The notes: generated by a model not told the origin, from the letters alone. Positions 45,274 through 55,839 are shown, counted from the first letter of the stretch. The stretch: 64,000 nucleotides of DNA from Pseudomonas citri (GCF_025336485.1 NZ_JAODAB010000003.1:298414-362413); one strand, 5' to 3'. Program-made: numbers and translations.

Positions 45274-45335
45274 AAGGGAATTGGTTGGTTGCGGCCAACC
45301 AAAGGAGCGCGGTGCAAAGCGGTTACGTGTCGCCG

Positions 45336-45677
45336 TCAGAGGCAGTCCTGTGCGGCACGTTCAAAACTCGAAGGCAGGAAGTTGGAGGCCAGCAAGTGGC
45401 GCTCGTAGAGGAACACCTTGCCGCCCTCGCCAGCCTTGTAGGCTTCCAGCACGTTGTCCGCCGAGACCTTGCTCGGCACCACGATCCGGTAGCTGCGCGA
45501 GGTCTGCGAGACGGTGGGACTCAACGCGCTGCCTTGCAATTTCGGCACGACGCAGTCGGCGTACTGGGCCGGCGTCTTGCTGGTCTGCAGGGTCAGGGTC
45601 GGGTCGTTCGGCGCGGAGGCACAACCGGCAAGCAACAACGAAGCAAACGCCAGGGAGAGCGAAAATAAAGGGCGCAT
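45336..45677 (-). CDS. Small lipoprotein of unknown function
   Basis: A 113-residue lipoprotein: MRPLFSLSL, hydrophobic core and lipobox LLLAGC, then about 95 residues with two more cysteines (YADCVV, AQDCL). The region SYRIVVPSKVSADNVLEAYK gives no firm family. Start at ATG 45677. Single gene with its own terminator. Confidence 0.75.
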   Translation of the reverse strand: MRPLFSLSLAFASLLLAGCASAPNDPTLTLQTSKTPAQYADCVVPKLQGSALSPTVSQTSRSYRIVVPSKVSADNVLEAYKAGEGGKVFLYERHLLASNFLPSSFERAAQDCL

Positions 45678-46006
45678 GGGTCTATCCTGGAAATAAAATA
45701 CTGGACTGCGTGTTCGATGGCGGTGATTCTCCAGTGATTGTCGGCAAAGCAGAACTTGCATTTGGTGATGGTCACTATTACTACTGGCAATAGTTGCGCT
45801 CCCACCGATATGTCAGCAGGCCCTTTCCGGTCGAACCCCAACACCGCCTTGCGCCCGCTCCGCCCATTGTTGCACCCACGCGGCGTCCTGCTCATTGATC
45901 ACGCCTAGTGGTGATCTCATCAGGGTCGAGCCCCCCTTTCGGGCGCCCTTTGACGCTGTATCACGCGTATTATCCGGGTAACTTGGTGACATGCAGACCC
46001 ACATTT
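45678..46006. other. Intergenic region without a clear gene
   Basis: Contains the lipoprotein promoter side and an inverted repeat GATCAC (45897-45902)/GTGATC (45911-45916). No frame here shows convincing coding character. Confidence 0.4.
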
Positions 46007-46492
46007 ATGCCCAGCTCCCAAACTCGCCCCTCACCCGCGCCGTTGCTCAAATCAGGCGAGACAGTGGTCTTGTTCGATGGTGTTTGTAAACTGTGTAATG
46101 GCTGGGTGCGTTTTCTGATCCGCCACGACCGCTCCCGACGCGTCCGGTTGGCCTCTGTGCAATCACCCGAAGGACAAGCCTTGCTTGCCTGGGCAGGCTT
46201 GCCCTTGCAGCAGTTCGACACCATGGCTGTGGTACGCGATCGGCACTACTGGGTGCGTTCGGATGCAATTTTCGAAGTGGTGGCCCTGCTGCCCCCTGCC
46301 TGGCGTCCGGTGAAACTGCTTCGCTATATTCCTCGCATCCTGCGGGATTGGACCTACGATCGCATCGCGCTGAATCGTTATCGGCTTTTTGGCAAACACG
46401 ACATTTGTCTTTTGCCAAACCCGGATCACGAACAACGTTTCTTGAAGGAGCCAACGTCTGAGGCCAACGCGGTGGAACCGATCGATCCCTAG
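46007..46492 (+). CDS. DCC-family (DUF393) thiol-disulfide-type protein
   Basis: A 161-residue protein with the DCC motif VVLFDGVCKLCNGWVRFL near the start (D-G-x-C-x-x-C), which resembles a thioredoxin-like active site. DUF393 proteins are predicted oxidoreductases of unknown substrate. Start at ATG 46007; no strong ribosome site is seen. It is convergent with the DUF2269 gene, overlapping it by 4 bp at the stops. This trio of families commonly sits together. Confidence 0.82.
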   Translation: MPSSQTRPSPAPLLKSGETVVLFDGVCKLCNGWVRFLIRHDRSRRVRLASVQSPEGQALLAWAGLPLQQFDTMAVVRDRHYWVRSDAIFEVVALLPPAWRPVKLLRYIPRILRDWTYDRIALNRYRLFGKHDICLLPNPDHEQRFLKEPTSEANAVEPIDP

Positions 46493-46983
46493 CCCATCAG
46501 CAGCACAACCCACTGGAGCGGCGTCATTTTCGTCACCATGATCAGCACAATGACGAACATCCCCAAAAAGCCCAACACGCCCATCCAGAACCATTTCTGA
46601 TACACGGACGAATAGCGCTCATCCAGTACGCGCCGATCCCCAGCCGCGCTCGAAGCCATCACGTAGAGCCGCTTCTGGAGCACCAGCACCGGAAGCCAGA
46701 GCGCGCCGACGCAAAAGAAGATGATCAGCGACGTCATGATCCATTCCGTGGTCAGGGGAAGTCCGGCAAGCGTCAGCAGAAGATAACCCGTCCCTATCTG
46801 GATAAAGCCCGCCGGCGTGGTAATCCAGGTATCGAACCGCACGACCGTTCGGGCCACGTGGGCAATGACCTGAGGATTGGCGGTGCGGCTCGCCGCGATC
46901 AGGTAGAGGTAGGAGCCCATGCCGAAGCCGAACAGGAAGATCGCGGCAATGACGTGGAGGTACTTCAGGCAAAGGTAGAGCAT
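46489..46983 (-). CDS. DUF2269 integral membrane protein
   Basis: A 164-residue membrane protein with four helices (LKYLHVIAAIFLFGFGMGSYL; a second near 55-75; FFCVGALWLPVLVL; FLGMFVIVLIMV). The first helix bears the LKxxHV motif seen in DUF2269. Function unknown. It starts 3 bp after the stop of the dehydrogenase-like gene, so the two form an operon. Confidence 0.8.
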   Translation of the reverse strand: MLYLCLKYLHVIAAIFLFGFGMGSYLYLIAASRTANPQVIAHVARTVVRFDTWITTPAGFIQIGTGYLLLTLAGLPLTTEWIMTSLIIFFCVGALWLPVLVLQKRLYVMASSAAGDRRVLDERYSSVYQKWFWMGVLGFLGMFVIVLIMVTKMTPLQWVVLLMG

Positions 46984-46986
46984 CGG

Positions 46987-48114
46987 TCAGCCCCGCTCGT
47001 CAGAGAAGCGCACGGACATGCTCAAGTTTTCGGGGTCATTGATGGCGGCCATGTATTCGTCGACGGCGATTTCACCCACACAGGCCCGGGCACCGGGCTC
47101 GGGCCGATACCCTTGGGCGACTTTGGCCACCAGGGCAACGGCTGCGCAGCTGGGGATTTCCGGGCCCTTGTCGTTCATGGCGGTGAGCTGGACACTCATG
47201 GACAGCGGCTGTTCATTGACACCGATGCCATGGACGTCGATGTACATCGCGCTTTTACCATCGCCAAATCGTTCGAACCAGAGTCCCCAGCGATGAAGCC
47301 TGGCGGCCCAACGGACGTGGTCACGAACCATTCCGGTCCTCATTGCCTGGGCCAGCAGGTAGTTGGCGACGCCCCCCAGTTTCAGGCCGGAGCCGGCCTT
47401 GAAACTCAGCGTCCGGGCACCATAGCGACTGGCGAAGATATCCATGTCCGGCACATCGACATTGGCCAGCACCCGGGTCCCCATGGACCGCATTCTGCGA
47501 AGCGTCAGATCCTGCCATCCCAGGACCTCATGCACTCGGCCATTCTTGAGTTGTTTGATCGGCTTACCCGCATAGGCAAGAACGCCTTCGACGGTGGACA
47601 GCCCCGGCATCTTGGCCGAAGAGGAAATACCGTGCTCAATCGAGTCGATGCGCTTGAAGCGATGCCGCTGTTGATCGATGATCGCGGCCGAGAGCGTTGG
47701 CACTGAGCTGCAACCGCTGAGGATCGCCACGCCGGCCGCCCTTGCCCGCCCATCCAGTACGCCAATGCCGGTGACAAACCCCCTGCTGTCCGACAAGTCG
47801 CAGTAATTCACGCCAGCGTCGATGCAGCTTTCGGCAACGGCATAGGATTGCCCTTGGAAAGGGCCGCCGGTATGAACGACCCACTGGATGTTCATCAAGC
47901 CAAGGGCAGATTTGAAATCCGGCCCCATCGCATCACCGCACCAATGTTCACAGACAGCATCCGACTGAGCGTTCAACTCGTCGACTTTGCGCAGCAATTT
48001 CTGGGAGTCGCGCCCCGAAATGACCAGCTGTACGCCAGGCATCACCATCAGGTGCCTGCTAACGATACTGCCGAAGTTTCCATAACCGCCGACCACCATC
48101 ACCCTGAGCGTCAT
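46987..48114 (-). CDS. Saccharopine-dehydrogenase-like NAD(P) oxidoreductase
   Basis: A 375-residue protein with an N-terminal Rossmann motif (RVMVVGGYGNFGSIVSRHL) and the Sacchrp_dh_NADP blocks VHTGGPFQGQSYAVAESCIDAGVNYCDLSD. Unlike true saccharopine dehydrogenases it belongs to a group of uncertain substrate that often neighbours DCC and DUF2269 genes. ATG 48114 is preceded by AAGGA. Possibly lipid or carotenoid-related, but nothing here proves it. Confidence 0.82.
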   Translation of the reverse strand: MTLRVMVVGGYGNFGSIVSRHLMVMPGVQLVISGRDSQKLLRKVDELNAQSDAVCEHWCGDAMGPDFKSALGLMNIQWVVHTGGPFQGQSYAVAESCIDAGVNYCDLSDSRGFVTGIGVLDGRARAAGVAILSGCSSVPTLSAAIIDQQRHRFKRIDSIEHGISSSAKMPGLSTVEGVLAYAGKPIKQLKNGRVHEVLGWQDLTLRRMRSMGTRVLANVDVPDMDIFASRYGARTLSFKAGSGLKLGGVANYLLAQAMRTGMVRDHVRWAARLHRWGLWFERFGDGKSAMYIDVHGIGVNEQPLSMSVQLTAMNDKGPEIPSCAAVALVAKVAQGYRPEPGARACVGEIAVDEYMAAINDPENLSMSVRFSDERG

Positions 48115-48211
48115 TCCATCCTTCCCTAAATAATTCAATGAAGCCAACAACCGTGCCACAAGCACAACTCGGTGGTACATCGGTTAAACACAAAAGCGGT
48201 TCGGCAGTGGG

Positions 48212-49399
48212 TCAGTGAATGGCCGTATTTGCCCCCTGCTGATATTCCCGCGGCGTGCAGCCAAATTCGCGGCGAAACACCGTGTGCAGGTATTGCGCCG
48301 ATTTGAAGCCGCAATTGTGCGCGATATCAGCAATCGGCGAGTCGGTGTTTTCCAGGCTTTTGGCGGCTGCCGCGAGTTTGAAACGCAGGATTTCGTCGTG
48401 GACGCTGCAGCCCCGCGCCTTGCGAAAATGCGCTTCCAGTGACGAGCGCGATACCCCCACATAGGCCGCCACCTGCGCGGTCTTGATGCCCTGGCAGGCG
48501 TATTGGCGGATGAAGAGCAAGGCCTGCATGACATAAGGGTTGCCCAACGGTTGATGCAGGCTCGACACCTGTACGTTGATCGCATCGGGCGGCACCAGGA
48601 TCTGCGTGCCGGTGGAGGGCATGCCGTGCAGCATCTGATGAAGCAGGCGCGCGGCAGTGCGGCCCATGGTTTCGGTGCCCTGGATCACCGAACTGAGCGG
48701 CACTCGCGTCAGGCTGCGGGTCAGCGGATCGTTGTCGATGCCGATCAACGCCACTTGCTCCGGCACCGCGATCCCGGCGGTCAGGCAGGCTTGCAACAGC
48801 TGCCGGGCGCGGGCGTCGCTGACGGCGATGATGCCGATGGGCTTGGGCAGGCTTTGCAGCCAGGCGATCTGCTGCTCGACGGCGCTGTCCCAAAGCGGCG
48901 CACTGGTGCCCATGCCACGGTAGATCTCGACCGGCAAGCCGTCGCGTTGCAGCAATCGGCGAAAGGCTTTTTCCCGTTCCTGGGCCCAGCGATTGGATTG
49001 CGCCTCGGGCAGGCTGAAGCAGGCAAAGCGCGTCAACCCGGCCTCGATCAAATGCTCGTAGGCCAGCCTGATCAGTGCGTCATTGTCGGTGGCGACATAG
49101 GGAATGCCCTTGGGATAGGCCCGCTCATCCTGGTAAGAACCGCCCACCGCCACCACTGGCAGCTTGATTCCCGCCAGTGCCTCGCCAATCAGCGGGTCAT
49201 CGAAATCGGCGATGATCCCGTCGCCCTGCCAACGCTCGATGCCTTTGAGGCGACAGAGAAAATCCTCCTCGAGGAACAAGTCCCAGGACGCGCGCGTGCT
49301 GCTCAAATAGTTGCCGATGCCACTGATGATGCCGCGGTCGTAGATCTTGCTGCCGTTGAACAACAGCGCGATGCGGTGTACGGGAGGGACTGTCTTCAT
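48212..49399 (-). CDS. xylR: XylR: xylose-responsive AraC-family activator
   Basis: A 395-residue regulator with an N-terminal LacI/periplasmic-binding-like sugar domain ([36 protein letters not shown]) and a C-terminal AraC helix-turn-helix pair ([42 protein letters not shown]). This is the E. coli XylR architecture. Divergent from xylA, with a candidate operator between. Confidence 0.93.
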   Translation of the reverse strand: MKTVPPVHRIALLFNGSKIYDRGIISGIGNYLSSTRASWDLFLEEDFLCRLKGIERWQGDGIIADFDDPLIGEALAGIKLPVVAVGGSYQDERAYPKGIPYVATDNDALIRLAYEHLIEAGLTRFACFSLPEAQSNRWAQEREKAFRRLLQRDGLPVEIYRGMGTSAPLWDSAVEQQIAWLQSLPKPIGIIAVSDARARQLLQACLTAGIAVPEQVALIGIDNDPLTRSLTRVPLSSVIQGTETMGRTAARLLHQMLHGMPSTGTQILVPPDAINVQVSSLHQPLGNPYVMQALLFIRQYACQGIKTAQVAAYVGVSRSSLEAHFRKARGCSVHDEILRFKLAAAAKSLENTDSPIADIAHNCGFKSAQYLHTVFRREFGCTPREYQQGANTAIH

Positions 49400-49459
49400 G
49401 GGTTTCGCCCTGTGCCAGTGCCCACAGACTAGGCGCGCAAACGACGAATCTCAATACTC

Positions 49460-49486
49460 AAAATCGAACGACCGGTTGGTGATTTT
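49460..49486. promoter_or_regulatory. Candidate XylR operator between xylR and xylA
   Basis: AAAATC (49460-49465) and GATTTT (49481-49486) are inverted around a central ACCGGT palindrome. It lies about 70 bp before xylA and 60 bp before xylR, the expected place for a XylR dimer site. Confidence 0.45.
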
Positions 49487-49553
49487 CATAATCAGCAGCC
49501 AGGAGGCCGGGTTTAGTATCGAGGCACCGCCAAGAATAAAAAGGAAACCGCAC

Positions 49554-50870
49554 ATGCCGTACTTCCCCGGTGTCGACAAGATCCGCTACGAAGGCCCCGC
49601 CAGCGACTCGCCCCTCGCTTTTCGCCACTACGACGCCGACAAGCGGGTCCTCGGCAAACCCATGCGCGAGCACCTGCGCATGGCGGTCTGCTACTGGCAT
49701 ACCTTCGTCTGGCCGGGGTCGGATGTGTTCGGTGCCGGCACCTTCCGGCGCCCATGGCAGCACACCGCAGACCCGATGGAAATGGCCATTGGCAAGGCCG
49801 AAGCGGCGTTCGAGTTCTTCTCCAAACTGGGCATCGACTACTACTGCTTCCACGACACCGACGTCGCTCCGGAAGGTCATTCGCTCAAGGAGTACCGCAA
49901 CCACTTCGCGCAGATGGTCGATCATCTGGAGCGGCATCAGGAACAAACCGGAATCAAGCTGCTGTGGGGCACCGCCAACTGTTTCAGCAACCCACGCTTT
50001 GCCGCCGGCGCCGCCAGCAATCCGGACCCGCAAGTGTTCGCCTGCGCCGCCGCGCAAGTGTTCAGCGCCATGAACGCCACCCAACGCCTCAAAGGCTCCA
50101 ACTACGTGTTGTGGGGCGGCCGTGAAGGTTATGAAACCCTGCTCAATACCGACCTCAAGCGCGAGCGCGAACAGCTGGGCCGCTTCATGCGCATGGTGGT
50201 CGAGCACAAGTACAAGATCGGCTTCACGGGTGACTTGCTGATCGAACCCAAACCCCAGGAACCCACCAAGCACCAGTACGATTACGACAGCGCCACGGTG
50301 TTCGGCTTTTTGCAGCAGTTCGGCCTGGAGAAGGAAATCAAGGTCAACATCGAGGCCAACCACGCGACCCTGGCCGGGCACAGCTTCCACCACGAAATCG
50401 CCACGGCCATCTCGCTGGGGATCTTCGGCAGCATCGACGCCAACCGTGGCGATCCGCAGAACGGCTGGGACACCGACCAGTTCCCCAACAGCGTCGAGGA
50501 GATGACCCTGGCCACTTACGAAATCCTCAAGGCCGGGGGCTTCGGTCACGGCGGCTTCAACTTCGACGCCAAGGTCCGACGCCAGAGCGTGGATGAACTC
50601 GACCTGTTCCACGGTCACGTCGCCGCCATGGACGTGCTCGCCCTGTCCCTGGAGCGCGCAGCGGCCATGGTGCAGAACGATCAGTTGCAGGCCTTCAAGG
50701 ACCAGCGCTACGCCGGCTGGCAACAACCGTTTGGCCAAGCGGTGCTGGCCGGTGATTTCAGCCTTGAATCGCTGGCCGAACATGCCTTTACCAACGACCT
50801 CAATCCCCAGGCTGTCAGCGGACGGCAGGAGATGCTCGAGAACGTGGTCAACCGGTTTATCCATCGCTGA
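49554..50870 (+). CDS. xylA: XylA: xylose isomerase
   Basis: A 438-residue class II xylose isomerase, normal length. It has the catalytic His segment [12 protein letters not shown], the metal ligands in [32 protein letters not shown] and [19 protein letters not shown], and [10 protein letters not shown]. It converts D-xylose to D-xylulose. AAAGGA precedes ATG 49554. First gene of xylAFGH. Confidence 0.96.
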   Translation: MPYFPGVDKIRYEGPASDSPLAFRHYDADKRVLGKPMREHLRMAVCYWHTFVWPGSDVFGAGTFRRPWQHTADPMEMAIGKAEAAFEFFSKLGIDYYCFHDTDVAPEGHSLKEYRNHFAQMVDHLERHQEQTGIKLLWGTANCFSNPRFAAGAASNPDPQVFACAAAQVFSAMNATQRLKGSNYVLWGGREGYETLLNTDLKREREQLGRFMRMVVEHKYKIGFTGDLLIEPKPQEPTKHQYDYDSATVFGFLQQFGLEKEIKVNIEANHATLAGHSFHHEIATAISLGIFGSIDANRGDPQNGWDTDQFPNSVEEMTLATYEILKAGGFGHGGFNFDAKVRRQSVDELDLFHGHVAAMDVLALSLERAAAMVQNDQLQAFKDQRYAGWQQPFGQAVLAGDFSLESLAEHAFTNDLNPQAVSGRQEMLENVVNRFIHR

Positions 50871-50889
50871 CCATGGGCAATGCAGGGCG

Positions 50890-50939
50890 CGCGGGGCTGT
50901 TACATTCTCGCGACAAATCTGTGCCCACAACGCCCCGCG
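50890..50939 (+). other. Long-range hairpin between xylA and xylF
   Basis: CGCGGGGC (50890-50897) pairs with GCCCCGCG (50932-50939) across a 34-base loop. It could stabilise the upstream 3' end or attenuate read-through, shaping the xylA/xylF ratio; no T run follows. Confidence 0.35.
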
Positions 50940-51014
50940 ACTCTCTACAGTTCCACCGGTATCACGCTCATCGTCAGGCAGTGTCTTTCAAACAACAATA
51001 AAAGGACGCACCAC

Positions 51015-52016
51015 ATGAAAACAGTAAAACGCACCCTGCTCGCCGGCGCCCTCGCCCTGCTCTCCCTGCCGGTCATGGCCGACGCAGCCCATCCGAAAAT
51101 CGGTTTCTCCATCGATGACCTGCGCCTGGAGCGCTGGTCGCGGGATCGCGATTATTTCGTCGCGGCGGCGGAAAAACTCGACGCCAAGGTCTTCGTCCAG
51201 TCCGCCGACGCCAACGAGCAGAAGCAGATCTCGCAGATCGAAAACCTCATTTCCCGTGGTGTCGACGTGATCGTCATCGTGCCGTTCAACGCCACCGTGC
51301 TGACCAACGCCGTCGCCGAAGCCAAGAAGGCCGGGATCAAAGTGGTGTCCTACGACCGGCTGATCCTCAACGCCGACATCGACGCCTACATTTCCTTCGA
51401 TAACGAAAAGGTCGGCGAGATGCAGGCCAGCGGCGTGCTGAAGGCGGCACCGAAGGGCAACTACTTCCTGCTCGGCGGCGCGCCCACCGACAACAACGCC
51501 AAGGTCCTGCGCGAAGGCCAGATGAAGGTGCTGCAACCGGCCATCGACAAGGGTGACATCAAGATTGTCGGCCAGCAGTGGGTCAAGGAATGGAACCCCA
51601 CCGAAGCCCTGAGCATCGTGGAGAACGCACTGACCCGTAACGGCAACAAGATCGATGGCATCGTCGCCTCCAACGACGCCACTGCCGGCGGCGCCATCCA
51701 GGCCCTGGCTGCGCAGCAAATGGCCGGCAAGGTGCCAATCTCCGGCCAGGACGCCGACCTGGCAGCGGTCAAGCGCGTGCTCGACGGCACCCAGACCATG
51801 ACCGTCTACAAACCGCTGAAACTGATCGCCAGCGAAGCGGCCAAACTCTCGGTGCAACTGGCGCGCAACGAAAAACCGACCTTCAGCTCGCAGTACGACA
51901 ACGGCAGCAAGAAAGTCGACACCATCCTCCTCACGCCGACACCGTTGACCAAGGACAACATCGACCTGCTGGAAAAGGACGGGTTCTACACCAAGGCGCA
52001 GCTTGCCGGGCAGTGA
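51015..52016 (+). CDS. xylF: XylF: xylose-binding periplasmic protein
   Basis: A 333-residue sugar-binding protein: signal peptide (LLAGALALLSLPVMADA), then IGFSIDDLRLERWSRDRDYF, NLISRGVDVIVIVPFN and KVVSYDRLILNADIDAYISFDN, all typical of XylF. AAAAGGA precedes the ATG at 51015. Delivers D-xylose to XylGH. Confidence 0.95.
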   Translation: MKTVKRTLLAGALALLSLPVMADAAHPKIGFSIDDLRLERWSRDRDYFVAAAEKLDAKVFVQSADANEQKQISQIENLISRGVDVIVIVPFNATVLTNAVAEAKKAGIKVVSYDRLILNADIDAYISFDNEKVGEMQASGVLKAAPKGNYFLLGGAPTDNNAKVLREGQMKVLQPAIDKGDIKIVGQQWVKEWNPTEALSIVENALTRNGNKIDGIVASNDATAGGAIQALAAQQMAGKVPISGQDADLAAVKRVLDGTQTMTVYKPLKLIASEAAKLSVQLARNEKPTFSSQYDNGSKKVDTILLTPTPLTKDNIDLLEKDGFYTKAQLAGQ

Positions 52017-52048
52017 CCAAAGCACAAATCTCTGGTTAAGCGAAGATC

Positions 52049-52080
52049 CTCTGGGAGCGGGCCTGCTCGCTCCCGGAGGT
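52049..52080. repeat. REP-like hairpin between xylF and xylG
   Basis: CTGGGAGCGGGCCTGCTCGC followed by TCCCGGAGG, a REP variant with GGGAGC/GCTCCC ends. Intra-operon REPs of this sort often protect the upstream message. Confidence 0.6.
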
Positions 52081-52137
52081 TACGTGACTGGCTGGCATCG
52101 GAGTGATGCCTGAGCCCTTTGCATACGAGCCCTCGCC

Positions 52138-53682
52138 ATGTCCGACTACCTGCTGCAAATGAACGGCATCGTCAAAACCTTCAACGGTGTCAAAGCCCTC
52201 AACGGCATCGACATCCAGGTCCGGCCGGGGGAATGCGTCGGCTTGTGCGGCGAGAACGGCGCCGGCAAATCCACGCTGATGAAAGTGCTGTCGGCGGTCT
52301 ACCCCCATGGCACCTGGGACGGCGAAATCCTTTGGGACGGGCAACCGCTCAAGGCGCAATCGATCAGCGAAACCGAAGCCGCCGGGATTGTCATCATCCA
52401 TCAGGAACTGACCCTGGTCCCCGACCTGTCGGTGGCCGAAAACATCTTCATGGGCCACGAACTGACCCTGCCCGGCGGGCGCATGAACTACCCGGCGATG
52501 ATCCACCGCGCCGAAGCCCTCATGCGGGAACTCAAGGTGCCGGACATGAACGTCTCGCTGCCGGTGTCCCAGTACGGCGGTGGCTACCAGCAACTGGTGG
52601 AAATCGCCAAGGCACTGAACAAGCAGGCGCGGTTGCTGATTCTCGACGAGCCCTCCTCGGCCCTGACCCGCGCGGAAATCGAGGTGCTGCTGGACATCAT
52701 CCGCGACCTCAAGGCCAAGGGCGTGGCCTGCGTCTACATCTCCCACAAACTCGATGAAGTGGCCGCCGTGTGCGACACCATTTCGGTGATCCGCGATGGC
52801 AAACACATCGCCACGACCGCCATGACGGACATGGACATCCCGAAGATCATCACCCAGATGGTCGGGCGGGAGATGAGCAACCTCTACCCCACCGAACCCC
52901 ATGCCGTCGGCGAGGTGATTTTCGAGGCGCGCCACGTCACCTGCTACGACGTCGACAACCCCCGGCGTAAACGGGTCGATGACATTTCGTTCGTGCTCAA
53001 ACGCGGGGAAATCCTCGGCATCGCCGGGCTGGTGGGCGCCGGCCGCACGGAACTGGTCTCGGCGCTGTTCGGCGCCTACCCGGGGCGCTACGAAGGTGAG
53101 GTCTGGCTGGACGGCCAACCGATCGACACCTGCACGCCGCTCAAATCCATCCGCGCCGGCCTGTGCATGGTCCCCGAGGACCGCAAGCGCCAAGGCATCA
53201 TTCCGGACCTCGGCGTGGGCCAGAACATCACCCTGGCCGTGCTGGAGAACTTCTCGAAGCTGACCCGCATCGACGCCGAAGCCGAACTGGGCAGTATCGG
53301 CCGGGAAATCTCGCGCATGCACCTCAAGACCGCGAGCCCGTTCCTGCCGATCACCAGCCTCTCTGGCGGCAACCAGCAGAAAGCCGTGCTGGCGAAAATG
53401 CTGCTGACCCAACCCCGCGTGCTGATCCTCGACGAGCCCACCCGCGGCGTGGATGTCGGCGCCAAGTACGAGATCTACAAGCTGATGGGCGCGCTGGCGG
53501 CCGAAGGCGTGTCGATCATCATGGTCTCCTCGGAACTGGCCGAAGTGCTGGGGGTTTCCGACCGCGTGCTGGTGATCGGCGAAGGCCAGTTGCGCGGCGA
53601 CTTCATCAACCACGAACTCACCCAGGAACAGGTGCTCGCCGCCGCGCTCAGCCATAACAATAATGATCGGAAGTCCGCGTAG
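52138..53682 (+). CDS. xylG: XylG: xylose ABC transporter ATPase (double domain)
   Basis: A 514-residue tandem ATPase of the sugar type. First domain: Walker [10 protein letters not shown], Walker [12 protein letters not shown]. Second domain: degenerate P-loop [10 protein letters not shown], signature LSGGNQQKA, Walker [15 protein letters not shown]. Typical of XylG/RbsA. Its TAG is directly followed by the xylH ATG. Confidence 0.95.
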   Translation: MSDYLLQMNGIVKTFNGVKALNGIDIQVRPGECVGLCGENGAGKSTLMKVLSAVYPHGTWDGEILWDGQPLKAQSISETEAAGIVIIHQELTLVPDLSVAENIFMGHELTLPGGRMNYPAMIHRAEALMRELKVPDMNVSLPVSQYGGGYQQLVEIAKALNKQARLLILDEPSSALTRAEIEVLLDIIRDLKAKGVACVYISHKLDEVAAVCDTISVIRDGKHIATTAMTDMDIPKIITQMVGREMSNLYPTEPHAVGEVIFEARHVTCYDVDNPRRKRVDDISFVLKRGEILGIAGLVGAGRTELVSALFGAYPGRYEGEVWLDGQPIDTCTPLKSIRAGLCMVPEDRKRQGIIPDLGVGQNITLAVLENFSKLTRIDAEAELGSIGREISRMHLKTASPFLPITSLSGGNQQKAVLAKMLLTQPRVLILDEPTRGVDVGAKYEIYKLMGALAAEGVSIIMVSSELAEVLGVSDRVLVIGEGQLRGDFINHELTQEQVLAAALSHNNNDRKSA

Positions 53683-54819
53683 ATGAATCAGGTCAAACAA
53701 CTCTTCTCCCGCTACAAGATGCTCGCCCTGGTGATCGCCGTGGCGGTGATCTGGCTGTTTTTCAGCTGGCAGACCGACGGCGGGTTCCTGACCCCGCGCA
53801 ACCTCTCCAACCTGCTGCGGCAGATGTCCATCACCGGGATCCTTGCCTGCGGCATGGTGCTGGTGATCATCAGCGGCGAGATCGACCTCTCGGTGGGCTC
53901 ATTGCTTGGGTTACTGGGAGGATTGGCGGCGATTCTCGACGTGGTCTATCACATTCCGCTGCTGGCGAACCTGAGCCTGGTGGCCTTGTGTGGCTTGGTG
54001 ATCGGCTTGGGCAACGGCTACATGACGGCGTACCTGCGCATACCCTCGTTCATCGTCGGACTGGGCGGCATGCTCGCGTTTCGCGGCGTCCTGCTGGGGG
54101 TGACCGGCGGCACCACCATCGCCCCGGTGTCTGCGGAACTGGTCTACGTCGGCCAGGGTTACTTGCCGCATACGGTCGGGGCCGCCCTCGGCATCCTGCT
54201 GTTCGTCCTGACGCTTCTCCTGACCTGGAAACAGCGGCGCAATCGCGCGCTCCATGGCCTGGCGGCGCACTCCCTGGTGCGTGACGTACTGCGCGTGGTG
54301 TTGATCGGCGCGGTACTGGCCGGCTTCGTCCAGACCCTCAACAGCTACGACGGCATTCCGGTGCCGGTGCTGCTTCTGCTGATCCTGCTGGGGGTGTTCA
54401 GCTACGTCACCAGCCAGACCGTGTTCGGTCGCCGGGTCTATTCGGTGGGCAGCAACATGGAAGCCACCCGACTGTCCGGCATCAACGTGCAAGCGGTGAA
54501 GCTGTGGATCTTCGGCATCATGGGCGTGATGTGCGCCCTGGCCGGCGTGGTCAACACCGCCCGCCTGGCCGCCGGCTCACCGTCGGCGGGCAACATGGGC
54601 GAACTCGACGCCATCGCCGCCTGCTTCATCGGCGGCACCTCCATGCGCGGCGGCTCCGGCACCGTCTATGGCGCCCTCCTCGGCGCCCTGGTCATTACCA
54701 GCCTGGACAACGGCATGTCGATGCTCGACGTGGACAGCTACTGGCAGATGATCGTCAAGGGCAGCATCCTGGTGCTGGCGGTGTGGGTGGACGTGAGTAC
54801 ACGGGTGGGCAGGCGTTGA
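53683..54819 (+). CDS. xylH: XylH: xylose ABC transporter permease
   Basis: A 378-residue permease with about 10-11 helices and the family segments ACGMVLVIISGEIDLSVGSLLGL and IAACFIGGTSMRGGSGTVYGALLGALV. It begins immediately after the xylG stop. The operon ends here; no xylulokinase gene follows. Confidence 0.95.
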   Translation: MNQVKQLFSRYKMLALVIAVAVIWLFFSWQTDGGFLTPRNLSNLLRQMSITGILACGMVLVIISGEIDLSVGSLLGLLGGLAAILDVVYHIPLLANLSLVALCGLVIGLGNGYMTAYLRIPSFIVGLGGMLAFRGVLLGVTGGTTIAPVSAELVYVGQGYLPHTVGAALGILLFVLTLLLTWKQRRNRALHGLAAHSLVRDVLRVVLIGAVLAGFVQTLNSYDGIPVPVLLLLILLGVFSYVTSQTVFGRRVYSVGSNMEATRLSGINVQAVKLWIFGIMGVMCALAGVVNTARLAAGSPSAGNMGELDAIAACFIGGTSMRGGSGTVYGALLGALVITSLDNGMSMLDVDSYWQMIVKGSILVLAVWVDVSTRVGRR

Positions 54820-54826
54820 GCCGGCA

Positions 54827-55435
54827 TCACTTGCTCGCAGAAGCCATCAGCACGCCAAAGCCCAGGAAGGTGGCGCCCGACAGCCTGCCCACGATCCTCG
54901 CGCCCTTGTTCGTGGTGAGCCAGCCCCTGGCACTGTGTGCCATGAGGGCATACCCGGAATGCACCAGCACCACGATCAGACTGTAGGACGAGACCAGCGT
55001 GAAAAACTGGCTGTAATACTCCCCCTCGGCGTGGATGAACTGCGGGAACACCGCCAGGAAAAAGAAACCCGCCTTGGGGTTGAGCAACTGGATCGACAAC
55101 GCCTCGACGAATCGCCGCCATGGCTGCGGCGACGAGTCCTTGAGTTCCGGAATGAAGCGCTGGGTACGCCACATCTTGATCCCCAGGTACAACAAATACG
55201 CCGCGCCGATGTACTTGAGAATCGTGAAAGCTGTCGCCGAGGCGGCCAGGATCAACCCCAGGCTGCTGGCGCAAATGCCCGCCACGATAAAAGCGCCCGA
55301 CGCAATTCCCAGGATGCCCGGCAACGAACCGCTCCAGCCATGGCGCAAGGCATTGGAAAGCGTCAGCACCACACCGGGCCCGGGGCTGAGCACCGTCAGG
55401 GTCGCCAGAAGTAGAAAAAGGCCATAGCCGGTCAT
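54827..55435 (-). CDS. LysE/RhtB-family amino-acid exporter
   Basis: A 202-residue exporter with about six helices and the LysE/RhtB opening LSPGPGVVLTLSNALRHGW, with LNPKAGFFFLAVFPQF in the middle. These proteins export amino acids or related metabolites. Start at ATG 55435; upstream is a REP-rich intergenic area. Convergent with xylH (7-bp gap). Confidence 0.88.
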   Translation of the reverse strand: MTGYGLFLLLATLTVLSPGPGVVLTLSNALRHGWSGSLPGILGIASGAFIVAGICASSLGLILAASATAFTILKYIGAAYLLYLGIKMWRTQRFIPELKDSSPQPWRRFVEALSIQLLNPKAGFFFLAVFPQFIHAEGEYYSQFFTLVSSYSLIVVLVHSGYALMAHSARGWLTTNKGARIVGRLSGATFLGFGVLMASASK

Positions 55436-55537
55436 TTGATCACTCCGTATTGAAAGGCGCATTGAAACGGCTTGCAGCTTGGCTTGTCGGCGTACGGCTG
55501 GCAAATGTTTTATGGCGCACGGTATCAGCCTCGCGCC

Positions 55538-55641
55538 CTGTGGGAGCAAGGCTTGCCCGCGATGAAGGCGGCGCCGTTTTCCGGGGAGCCGAGGTGCCTG
55601 CATCGTCGGATCGCCGCCCGGAGCAAGCTTTGCTCCCACAG
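55538..55641. repeat. REPIN (imperfect), GCAAGC type
   Basis: CTGTGGGAGCAAGGCTTGCC (from 55539) and an inverted GGAGCAAGCTTTGCTCCCAC (55621-55640) form a doublet with one degraded half. Confidence 0.75.
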
Positions 55642-55704
55642 ACACCTGCGCACTCCCGTGGCAGCGGCAATCGGCTTTCCGAAAATCTCGTAGGAATTTA
55701 CTTC

Positions 55705-55839
55705 CCGTGGCGAGGGGATTTATCCCCGCTGGGCTGCGAAGCGGCCCCAAACCATACACCTCGTTTCGCCAGGCACACCGTGGACCGTGGTTTTACGGCT
55801 GCTGCGCAGCCGAGCGGGGATAAATCCCCTCGCCACAGG
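55705..55839. repeat. REPIN, GGGGATTTATCCCC type
   Basis: CCGTGGCGAGGGGATTTATC (from 55705) and its inverted partner GGGGATAAATCCCCTCGCCA (ending near 55836) form a REP doublet with GC-rich side hairpins (CTGCGAAGC; GCTGCGCAGC). Confidence 0.85.

Noticed and set aside
45813..46004. A 63-codon minus-strand frame in the gap before the DCC-family gene
   Set aside because: No ribosome site, no recognisable family and lies over the putative promoter; insufficient support.
49458..50930. A 490-codon minus-strand open frame
   Set aside because: Antisense to xylA, whose catalytic motifs are complete.
52036..53700. A 554-codon minus-strand open frame
   Set aside because: Antisense to xylG; no recognisable domain.
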